From positions 1-64,000 of the IMG/VR virus record IMGVR_UViG_3300021963_000063: DNA of 64,000 nt. One strand, written 5' to 3'. This DNA comes from a virus. The position numbers were made by a program, and so were the translations under genes. The notes beneath the pieces were generated by a model. The model did no database searches. It saw only the letters and a program-made list of their open reading frames with translations, and was not told where the DNA came from. Positions within the stretch are counted from its first letter, which is position 1. The number at the start of each line of letters is the position of its first letter. Shown piece by piece: positions 1-4,889 of the stretch.

Positions 1-186
1 AAAGCAAGTGTAGAGATTAACAAGTTTATTAGACATACCATTACTAATCTAGAGGGAGCCTTAGAAAAGCAAGACGACAGGTTAACTCTAGCAGTCTTAA
101 CTAACTTAGCATACACGATAGAAAGTTACATAGAACCATTGGAATTGTCAGTCCTTTGTGATACAATTAGCACTCAAGGAGAGTAA
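1..186 (+). CDS. C-terminal end of a hypothetical protein (start lies left of the window)
   Basis: An open frame runs from base 1 to a TAA at 184-186 and encodes 61 residues ending DTISTQGE. The composition is helical and acidic with no recognisable motif. The stop overlaps the ATG of the next gene (TAATG), the same stop-start coupling used throughout this plus-strand cluster, which is the main support that the frame is real. Function unknown. Confidence 0.6.
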   Translation, partial: KASVEINKFIRHTITNLEGALEKQDDRLTLAVLTNLAYTIESYIEPLELSVLCDTISTQGE

Positions 187-395
187 TGAGAAAACAGGCA
201 AATAAACTATCAGATGTATTTGCTGATGAAAGGGTAAACATTTTAGAGTTAGCCCAACAAACAGCACTTGTATTCACACCAAGTATGACAGCCAGATTAC
301 ACCAGTTTTTGCGTTGGCATACACATAACCAAAATGGAAGAAAATCAGAAATCCACCCAATAACACTTGACAAAGACCACACAGAGGGAGTATAG
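186..395 (+). CDS. small hypothetical protein, 69 aa
   Basis: ATG at 186 overlaps the upstream stop (TAATG), implying translational coupling, and a GGAGAG-type Shine-Dalgarno lies just before it at the end of the upstream gene. The protein is basic and probably helical with no known domain. It ends eight bases before the next ATG. Function unknown; position suggests an early accessory gene. Confidence 0.55.
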   Translation: MRKQANKLSDVFADERVNILELAQQTALVFTPSMTARLHQFLRWHTHNQNGRKSEIHPITLDKDHTEGV

Positions 396-402
396 TATAA
401 CT

Positions 403-714
403 ATGACACATTCATTTGAACAACAAGTACAAATCGTAGCAAGTGCCTTTTACAGCCGTTTTGATGAGGACGGTGAACCTGAAATCTTACAGAAGATTTT
501 TGAGTCACACGACCTATCAGGTGCTATTGCATTAGGCGTAGTTGGTGGAGATGTTGAGATTAAATCAGATGAAGCAAAGGGTTGGATTGAGGAAACTTAC
601 AAGACCCTAAACGCTATCTTTGACTTCCCAGAAGAATTAGAGCAGGTAGAGGTTGAGAAACCCACAGCCAAGAAAAGGGCTGCACCTAAAAAGAAAGCGG
701 AAGCAAATGTCTAA
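403..714 (+). CDS. small protein with a Lys/Ala-rich basic tail, 103 aa
   Basis: The start was set at ATG 403 rather than the in-frame TTG at 367 because the TTG overlaps the previous gene and lacks a ribosome site, whereas GAGGGAG lies at 384-390. The first about 85 residues are acidic and helical; the last about 18 are a Lys/Ala/Pro-rich tail (KKRAAPKKKAEA) like histone H1-type or nucleoid-protein tails. Such a tail suggests nucleic-acid contact, which is inference. It is followed by tandem hairpins, so it is probably the last gene of its transcript. Confidence 0.6.
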   Translation: MTHSFEQQVQIVASAFYSRFDEDGEPEILQKIFESHDLSGAIALGVVGGDVEIKSDEAKGWIEETYKTLNAIFDFPEELEQVEVEKPTAKKRAAPKKKAEANV

Positions 715-731
715 TGTGGCTAGTCAAGCAT

Positions 732-796
732 ACTTATCTTTGATAAGTTAAATAGACTTCCCCATACCTAGATACCTCCCCTGTCTAGGTGTGGGG
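732..796 (+). terminator. tandem hairpins after the first gene block
   Basis: Two adjacent inverted repeats: ACTTATC (732-738) with GATAAGT (742-748) around a TTT loop, then a 13-bp stem CCCCATACCTAGA (760-772) with TCTAGGTGTGGGG (784-796), one G.T pair, 11-nt loop. There is no clear T-run after the second stem, so this may be a factor-assisted terminator or an mRNA-stabilising structure. Confidence 0.5.
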
Positions 797-828
797 ATCT
801 AGCCCGAGTAAAAATTATAAATAGCACT

Positions 829-858
829 ATTACGAACCAACAAAATAAATCACAGGAA
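829..858 (+). repeat. start-associated 30-bp repeat, copy 1
   Basis: ATTACGAACCA, eight variable bases, then AATCACAGGAA. It ends 13 bases before the TTG start of the 45-aa gene at 872. Two more copies with identical internal spacing lie at 1025-1054 and 1327-1356. Confidence 0.7.
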
Positions 859-871
859 TTTGGAGAATATC

Positions 872-1009
872 TTGACAAAAACATATGAAGATGGTATTAT
901 GGACTGTCTTAAAGCCATAGATGCTTATAAGCTATCAGGTATATATGATATCCCTATTAAGTATATAGAGGAAGCTATTAGAAAGCTTCTGCCTACCCCC
1001 GAGCAATAA
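872..1009 (+). CDS. small hypothetical protein, 45 aa (TTG start)
   Basis: The frame opens at TTG 872 with GGAGAA at 862-867, a well-spaced ribosome site, and ends with TAA at 1007-1009. The protein begins MTKTYEDGIMDCLKAIDAY and is mildly acidic and helical. It sits directly behind the first copy of the 30-bp start-associated repeat, just as the next gene sits behind the second copy; that shared arrangement is the best evidence both tiny genes are real. No family recognised. Confidence 0.5.
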   Translation: MTKTYEDGIMDCLKAIDAYKLSGIYDIPIKYIEEAIRKLLPTPEQ

Positions 1010-1024
1010 ATTTGAAAAAAATAC

Positions 1025-1054
1025 ATTACGAACGATCTCAAAAAATCACAGGAA
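1025..1054 (+). repeat. start-associated 30-bp repeat, copy 2
   Basis: ATTACGAACGA, eight variable bases, AATCACAGGAA. The AGGAAG at its right end also serves as the ribosome site of the gene starting at 1064. Confidence 0.7.
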
Positions 1055-1063
1055 GTTTGATCA

Positions 1064-1204
1064 ATGTTTAACAAATTAGTTTGTCATATATTTGGACATA
1101 GCGAGGGTAGTCAATCAGCTTGTCCATATACCCTATATACCTATATATACTGCAAGAGATGTAATGATATGTACTATGCATACCCAAGTAATACACCTGG
1201 ATAA
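1064..1204 (+). CDS. small Cys-containing protein, 46 aa
   Basis: ATG 1064 follows AGGAAG at 1050-1055 by 8 bases. The 46-residue product has Cys7, Cys20, Cys30 and Cys33 with His8 and His12, the last two Cys as a CKRC pair, and is rich in Tyr. The Cys spacing suggests a small zinc-binding fold, which is inference. It lies immediately downstream of copy 2 of the start-associated repeat. Too short to assign to a family. Confidence 0.55.
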   Translation: MFNKLVCHIFGHSEGSQSACPYTLYTYIYCKRCNDMYYAYPSNTPG

Positions 1205-1239
1205 TTATGTTTAAAAATACTTTAATATTCAATTACTTT

Positions 1240-1286
1240 TATGCAGTTTTTATGCATTTATGCACAGTTTATGCATGTTTTATGCA
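1240..1286. repeat. five phased TATGCA iterons
   Basis: TATGCA begins at 1240, 1251, 1259, 1270 and 1281, spacing 11, 8, 11 and 11 bp, most preceded by TTT. Phasing near one helical turn places the sites on about one DNA face, as in iteron origins or cooperative operators. Two further TATGCA sites lie at 1508 and 1540. Confidence 0.6.
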
Positions 1287-1326
1287 AGAAATGTATCATT
1301 ATTTTGGCATATATTCAGGCAAATAT

Positions 1327-1356
1327 ATTACGAACCAGGGGTAAAAATCACTGCAA
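1327..1356 (+). repeat. start-associated 30-bp repeat, copy 3 (degenerate right end)
   Basis: ATTACGAACCA, eight bases, then AATCACTGCAA, so the right half is less conserved. The next ATG (1372) opens only a three-codon frame, so this copy has no associated gene now; it may mark a decayed gene or act as a site on its own. Confidence 0.55.
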
Positions 1357-1482
1357 ATAAAGGGAAAACACATGTCAAGGTAAATTAGATTACGATTATG
1401 TAACAATGTCACAAATACTCATATAAAATCAATATATAATATCAATAGTGTTTTATTATCTTTTGACTTGTGTATTACCTAA

Positions 1483-1548
1483 TATTGTTGTGTATTACGC
1501 AACACTTTATGCATAAATTATTCATATATTGTTGTATATTATGCAACA
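1483..1548. promoter_or_regulatory. paired 22-bp operator-like direct repeats
   Basis: Two copies, 1483-1504 and 1527-1548, start 44 bp apart and differ at two positions. Each carries TGTTG and CAACA arms around a TATTA core, so each is an imperfect dyad of the kind bound by dimeric repressors. A partial third copy (TTGTGTATTAC) lies at 1468-1478. Confidence 0.5.
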
Positions 1549-1603
1549 GATAAACATAAGGTATAGCTTATGTAAAATGGACGGAAACTTACACCAGTAG
1601 GCA

Positions 1604-1632
1604 TTGACTTCTGGATGAATTGTTGATATCAT
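1604..1632 (+). promoter_or_regulatory. sigma70-like promoter for the plus-strand small-gene cluster
   Basis: TTGACT (1604-1609), 17-bp spacer, TATCAT (1627-1632). It lies downstream of the operator-like repeats and about 150 bp before the first gene of the 1779-4338 cluster. Confidence 0.5.
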
Positions 1633-1778
1633 TGACAAGTGAAGAAATATCTCTTGGTTATATGTATATATGTATTGTTCTTTCTATTTACTATGTATAT
1701 GTCATTAAGGGATATTCCTCCTACCCCCGAAAAATTATTACCCAATAAATGTGTTATAGAATATGGATGTATAGAATC

Positions 1779-1949
1779 ATGAGTCTGGTAGCAAAGATTA
1801 AAGAAGTTATGAAGCAAGAGTTAGAAGATAACCCAGATATGACTGATAAAGAATACGAACAGCTATTTGTTTCCTATTATCTACAATATATGGATAGCCA
1901 TATTAAACCCGTCAAATTAGAAAGCAGAGGTAAGAATCGTGTGCGTTAA
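1779..1949 (+). CDS. small hypothetical protein, 56 aa
   Basis: ATG 1779 was preferred over the in-frame ATG at 1749, which would add a Cys/Tyr/Met-rich ten-residue extension unlike the rest. The product is helical and charged with a basic C-terminus (ESRGKNRVR). It overlaps the next gene by 11 bp. No family recognised. Confidence 0.5.
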   Translation: MSLVAKIKEVMKQELEDNPDMTDKEYEQLFVSYYLQYMDSHIKPVKLESRGKNRVR

Positions 1950-2256
1950 TTGCGATACGAATATCCTTAATGAAGTATTAGAAATATTGGATCCAATCTT
2001 CCAACAACATGGTGAATATAATACCCTGTTTATCCTTAATGATTACTATGAAAATAAGTACAGGGATGCCTTTCAACACCCCTCCCGTATTAGTTTAGAT
2101 GCTATTAAGGCATTATTTGAAGATGAAGATTTAAGCCAATGGGAAAGTAATACAAGTCATTCACCGTGGTGTGCATCAATGATGGGACATCCATTAAATG
2201 CACCTGAGTGTGATTGTGGTACTCCTTTTCGCCGAAACGCCGAAGGACAGTCATGA
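1939..2256 (+). CDS. hypothetical Cys/His protein, 105 aa (GTG start)
   Basis: GTG 1939 follows GAGG (1927-1930) by 8 bases. N-terminal Cys2 and Cys5 (CVNC) and a C-terminal cluster SPWCASMMGHP followed by ECDCG give five Cys and one nearby His, suggesting metal binding. The centre is acidic. The stop overlaps the next ATG as ATGA. Function unknown. Confidence 0.6.
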   Translation: MCVNCDTNILNEVLEILDPIFQQHGEYNTLFILNDYYENKYRDAFQHPSRISLDAIKALFEDEDLSQWESNTSHSPWCASMMGHPLNAPECDCGTPFRRNAEGQS

Positions 2257-2438
2257 ATGTAACAGATATGGTGGATACCATTAAAGATGTTATAGCTACA
2301 CAAGAAGAGGCTATGGGTCAGCGATTCACCCTCCAGCAGAAAAGGGAGTTTCTTGTAGGTGCTATTAACAAGTGGAATAGTGTAGAGGGAAATGAGTTTC
2401 TTATCATTCCACCCGTATTTTTGAAGGAAGATATTTAG
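2253..2438 (+). CDS. small hypothetical protein, 61 aa
   Basis: ATG 2253 overlaps the upstream TGA (ATGA) and has GAAGGA just upstream; the longer TTG-started frame at 2214 lies inside the previous gene and was rejected. The protein is helical with no recognised motif. It is coupled to the next gene by TAGTG. Confidence 0.6.
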   Translation: MNVTDMVDTIKDVIATQEEAMGQRFTLQQKREFLVGAINKWNSVEGNEFLIIPPVFLKEDI

Positions 2439-2581
2439 TGGAAGTCCTATTTGTTTTTTGTGTGACTATGTTTATGCTATTCCTATTTATTCTGCCAATT
2501 GCTTTGGTTATGGTGCTGTTAGGATCATTGTGGATGTTGGTTAAATCTAATAGAAAAGACGTACCAAGTGACTTGCAGTGA
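2438..2581 (+). CDS. small membrane protein, 47 aa (GTG start)
   Basis: GTG 2438 shares its G with the upstream TAG, with GAAGGAAG at 2423-2430 as ribosome site. Residues 2 to about 36 are almost wholly hydrophobic, enough for one long or two short membrane spans, followed by a charged tail (KSNRKDVPSD). A phage inner-membrane protein of unknown role. Confidence 0.55.
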   Translation: MEVLFVFCVTMFMLFLFILPIALVMVLLGSLWMLVKSNRKDVPSDLQ

Positions 2582-2687
2582 TTGTAGTGTTAAAAAGCTA
2601 AATATATGGTTTGAATCAAAGGATAACAGCAGGGCTTTGTGTGACAAATGCTTCTTAAAAGACTCACCTGTAAAGCGTGGTAAATAA
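2568..2687 (+). CDS. mini zinc-finger protein, 39 aa (GTG start)
   Basis: The frame overlaps the end of the membrane-protein gene and ends with a TAA that overlaps the next ATG (TAATG). It encodes TCSDC near the N-terminus and LCDKC about 20 residues later, a four-Cys zinc-ribbon pattern, then a basic tail. GTG 2568 is the only start before an upstream in-frame stop; its ribosome site is weak. The paired CxxC motifs are the main support. Confidence 0.5.
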   Translation: MTCSDCSVKKLNIWFESKDNSRALCDKCFLKDSPVKRGK

Positions 2688-2938
2688 TGGCAGCATCAAA
2701 TGCATCAGATATCCCTGAGTCTAAGATTGATTATTGCCCTTGCAATAGGTGTACTGTTGCTCGCAAGCAAGGTATGCAAGAAGCAACTAAACGTGTGCGT
2801 GAACTGCATTATGCCGTGAATGACTATGGGTGTGGAGATCCAGAATGTTGCTCTCCATCAGACTCAGTAGATTTTTGTATTGTATGTGGTGGATATGAAT
2901 ACCCTTGCGAAACCATTAAGGTATTAGAAGGTAAATAA
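2687..2938 (+). CDS. Cys-rich hypothetical protein, 83 aa
   Basis: Starts by TAATG overlap. Eleven cysteines in three clusters: CPCNRC (about 17-22), CGDPECC (about 49-55) and CIVCGGYEYPC (about 64-74). This suggests two or three zinc sites. The helical middle resembles Cys-rich actinophage small proteins whose role is unknown. Coupled to the next gene by TAATG. Confidence 0.6.
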   Translation: MAASNASDIPESKIDYCPCNRCTVARKQGMQEATKRVRELHYAVNDYGCGDPECCSPSDSVDFCIVCGGYEYPCETIKVLEGK

Positions 2939-3048
2939 TGAAATTTTCACACTCAATAGCAGAGATACTTATCTTGACATTTGTAGCACTTAACTGCTAT
3001 GTTAATGTTATTAGATTTAATTGGGATAGAAAGAAAAGGAAACAGTAA
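2938..3048 (+). CDS. single-span membrane protein, 36 aa
   Basis: Starts by TAATG overlap at 2938 and ends by TAATG overlap at 3048. Residues about 6-26 form one hydrophobic span, followed by RFNWDRKKRKQ, giving the usual positive-inside orientation with the C-terminus in the cytoplasm. Role unknown. Confidence 0.5.
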   Translation: MKFSHSIAEILILTFVALNCYVNVIRFNWDRKKRKQ

Positions 3049-3239
3049 TGGGAATAGGAAAAACATATAGGTTTGCCGAGCAAGTATCAAGAAATCAAGA
3101 TCCTTGTATTGTAGTGGTAAATAACAAGCACGATAAAGAGATGCTTAAAACAATGTTTAAGACCTTAAAGTATAATAAGGCAAAGATTGTTACTAGAGAT
3201 AGAGTATTTGATATTAAAGACTATGAGGATAATAAGTAA
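3048..3239 (+). CDS. mini P-loop-like protein, 63 aa
   Basis: The protein begins MGIGKTYR, a Walker-A-like GxGKT placed at the extreme N-terminus, then an amphipathic helix and the strand CIVVVNN, as in the first beta-alpha-beta unit of a P-loop NTPase; no Walker B follows. It may be a truncated NTPase or a convergent motif. Coupled to both neighbours by TAATG. Confidence 0.55.
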   Translation: MGIGKTYRFAEQVSRNQDPCIVVVNNKHDKEMLKTMFKTLKYNKAKIVTRDRVFDIKDYEDNK

Positions 3240-3580
3240 TGGAAAAAGTTGACCGTCCTTGGGGACACTACACCGTCCTTGGCACTAAGAATGATTTACA
3301 AACTAAACAGATTGTAGTCAATCCTAACTCAAGGCTATCCCTGCAGAAGCATGAACATAGACGAGAGATTTGGTTTGTCATTGAGGGAAACCCGTCAATT
3401 GAGGTTGGCGAGGATAGCTTTGTTGGCAGTCCAGGAACCGTTGTAGTTGTAGAAAAGAATGAGGTTCATAGGATCTCTGCCACAGATAATCAGGTTGTTA
3501 TTGTTGAGGTACAAATTGGGGATTATCTTGGTGAAGACGATATTATTCGCCTAGAAGATGATTATGGTAGGATTGGGTAA
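3239..3580 (+). CDS. phosphomannose isomerase type II-like cupin, 113 aa
   Basis: The protein matches the C-terminal isomerase domain of ManC/AlgA-type enzymes: RPWGHYTVL at the N-terminus, SLQKHEHRREIWFV with the metal-binding His pair, the Glu of IEVG, EVHRI, and the family hallmark GDYLGEDDIIRLEDDYGR at the C-terminus. The family interconverts fructose-6-P and mannose-6-P in GDP-mannose supply. The nucleotidyltransferase half is absent, so isomerase only. It could feed the glycosyltransferases and epimerase of the minus strand. Confidence 0.85.
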   Translation: MEKVDRPWGHYTVLGTKNDLQTKQIVVNPNSRLSLQKHEHRREIWFVIEGNPSIEVGEDSFVGSPGTVVVVEKNEVHRISATDNQVVIVEVQIGDYLGEDDIIRLEDDYGRIG

Positions 3581-4098
3581 TGACTTGTATTGTGGCTATT
3601 GCAGATGGTGATAGCGTTGTAATGTGTGCTGATAGAGGCATATCAGATGATGACATTATTACATCCATGAGTGTTCCTAAGATTAGTCAAAATGGTCAGT
3701 ATCTAATTGGATACTCTGACTCACCTGGCACTGGTCAACTGGTTCAATACATGACACTACCTACCCCACCAAATAAAAACCTTGATAAGTTTATGCGTAC
3801 AACATTTGCTACTGCTCTTCGTAAGCAACTTACTGAATCTGGCGTAGACCTAAAAGATAATGCTCATGCCTCACTTCTAGTAGGTGTAAATGGATTACTC
3901 TTTGCTATGGATACCAATGACTGGCAGGTAATCAGATGTGATTATATGTCTATAGGCTCTGGATCCTCTATAGCACTAGGTTCTCTTTACACTACCTCTA
4001 CATGGAAGTCTGCTGAGAAAAGGGCTATAACAGCCGTCAGTGCTGCTATAGAGCTATCTCCGTCCTGTAAGGGTCCTATAGATACCCTTGTTATATAA
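3580..4098 (+). CDS. proteasome beta/HslV-like Ntn hydrolase, 172 aa
   Basis: The N-terminus MTCIVAI followed by VVMCADRG matches proteasome beta and HslV subunits. After removal of Met1 the numbering falls in register with the family: Thr1 nucleophile, Asp17 (in CADRG) and Lys33 (in VPKIS). A later IGSGSSIALGSL matches the family GSG segment. Length is close to HslV. No HslU or Mpa unfoldase is visible nearby, so it may use a host ATPase, act alone, or compete with the host proteasome. Coupled to the cupin gene by TAATG. Known family chemistry is N-terminal-Thr proteolysis; substrate unknown. Confidence 0.8.
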   Translation: MTCIVAIADGDSVVMCADRGISDDDIITSMSVPKISQNGQYLIGYSDSPGTGQLVQYMTLPTPPNKNLDKFMRTTFATALRKQLTESGVDLKDNAHASLLVGVNGLLFAMDTNDWQVIRCDYMSIGSGSSIALGSLYTTSTWKSAEKRAITAVSAAIELSPSCKGPIDTLVI

Positions 4099-4119
4099 AA
4101 TTACTAGAAAGGTAATAAA

Positions 4120-4338
4120 ATGAAAGATGCCATTAGCTTGGTTCAAGGATCAAAAGATAAAGAACTGTTTATTGTTTTTCTAAATAAGTTTATTGATTCT
4201 GAGATACAACATATTCAGAAAACAATGGAAGACGAATCTCCAAATCTTAGAAGTGCTGCTTTATGCTATGAGGCAATGGCAACTGCAACTTTAATGAAAA
4301 ATTATATTAATGGAGAAACTGAATATTTTGAAGAATAA
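4120..4338 (+). CDS. hypothetical helical protein, 72 aa
   Basis: ATG 4120 follows AAAGG by a good spacing. The sequence is alpha-helical with heptad-like hydrophobics, no Cys, and an acidic end (GETEYFEE). Last gene of the plus-strand cluster, directly before the terminator. No family recognised. Confidence 0.6.
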   Translation: MKDAISLVQGSKDKELFIVFLNKFIDSEIQHIQKTMEDESPNLRSAALCYEAMATATLMKNYINGETEYFEE

Positions 4339-4341
4339 GAA

Positions 4342-4374
4342 AGACCAGAGTGGTCGTGAGAATCACCCTGGTCT
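4342..4374. terminator. bidirectional terminator between convergent gene blocks
   Basis: AGACCAGAGTG (4342-4352) pairs with CACCCTGGTCT (4364-4374) with one mismatch and an 11-nt loop. It is flanked by TTAGTTTTATT on the right and, read leftward, CTTTCTTATT, so it can serve both strands. It lies exactly where plus-strand and minus-strand genes meet. Confidence 0.8.
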
Positions 4375-4393
4375 AACTTAGTTTTATTATATA

Positions 4394-4705
4394 CTATTCA
4401 GCCTTTTTGTCAACTGAGCTAAATGCTGAGTTGATTTCACTTGCACTTAGCTTTCCATCGTCTAGGAAGGCTCTTGCAAGCTTTTCTACTACTGTTGCGA
4501 CACCAAGTGTACCTGCCATGATTACAGCAGTTAGTGTATCAATTCCAACAAGGGAACCTGCACCAATAATTGAAAGACCAGATGCTGCAAAAACTGCAAC
4601 TATTCTGAAAAAGATATTCCAAACATTTGTTGCTGCTTTGGATCCGATTACCTCTTCTCCAGTTTCAGCATCTTTAACTGTTATATCTACTTTACTCTTT
4701 GTCAT
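4394..4705 (-). CDS. holin-like membrane protein, 103 aa
   Basis: A cytoplasmic N-terminus (about 1-28), two hydrophobic segments (about 29-50 and 55-75) separated by a Gly/Asp turn, and an acidic tail FLDDGKLSASEINSAF. Small two-span proteins with a DGKLS-type tail occur as actinophage holins, which form inner-membrane lesions to release endolysin. It is the last gene of a three-gene unit with another small membrane protein. Holin function is inferred from topology and context. Confidence 0.65.
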   Translation of the reverse strand: MTKSKVDITVKDAETGEEVIGSKAATNVWNIFFRIVAVFAASGLSIIGAGSLVGIDTLTAVIMAGTLGVATVVEKLARAFLDDGKLSASEINSAFSSVDKKAE

Positions 4706-4889
4706 TTTCTTTTTCCTCCTGTTCCCTAAATTTCATTGAAAGCAACCATACGGCTGTACAAATTAAAACTGCCCACCCTACTACTGTTTTAGCAGACCCA
4801 TCAAGGACTGCCCATGCTACGAACATACCAAGAAGGGTGAATGTTTGGTTTAGTGTTTCACGAAACTTATCTTTTAACCATTTCTTCAT
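4692..4889 (-). CDS. second small membrane protein, possible holin partner, 65 aa
   Basis: A basic N-terminus (MKKWLKDKFRE), two hydrophobic stretches (about 15-30 and 35-51) and a Lys/Glu tail. It overlaps the holin-like gene by 14 bp and starts by TAATG overlap with the secreted repeat protein. Paired two-span proteins at a lysis locus can be holin/antiholin pairs; which is which cannot be told from sequence. Confidence 0.55.
   Translation of the reverse strand: MKKWLKDKFRETLNQTFTLLGMFVAWAVLDGSAKTVVGWAVLICTAVWLLSMKFREQEEKENDKE

Larger units (their letters stand above)
1205..1778. other. noncoding AT-rich regulatory or origin-like region
   Basis: No convincing gene in about 570 bp. It contains five phased TATGCA iterons (1240-1286), the third start-associated repeat (1327-1356, followed only by a three-codon frame), a pair of 22-bp direct repeats with internal dyad symmetry (1483-1504 and 1527-1548), a TTATGCATAA palindrome (1507-1516) and a sigma70-like promoter (1604-1632). 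This density fits an early control region or replication origin. Confidence 0.5.

Noticed and set aside
1240-1300. Possible CRISPR array because of the short phased repeats
   Set aside because: Repeats are only 6 bp with 2-5-bp gaps and no unique spacers; iterons are the better reading.
1632-1663. Second promoter (TTGACA at 1632)
   Set aside because: The best -10 candidates lie 20 or more bases away; the promoter at 1604 with a 17-bp spacer is better.
1629-1817. Minus-strand 62-aa open frame in the early noncoding region
   Set aside because: No ribosome site, Tyr/Asn/His-rich composition from AT-rich DNA, and it overlaps the better supported plus-strand gene at 1779 and the promoter.
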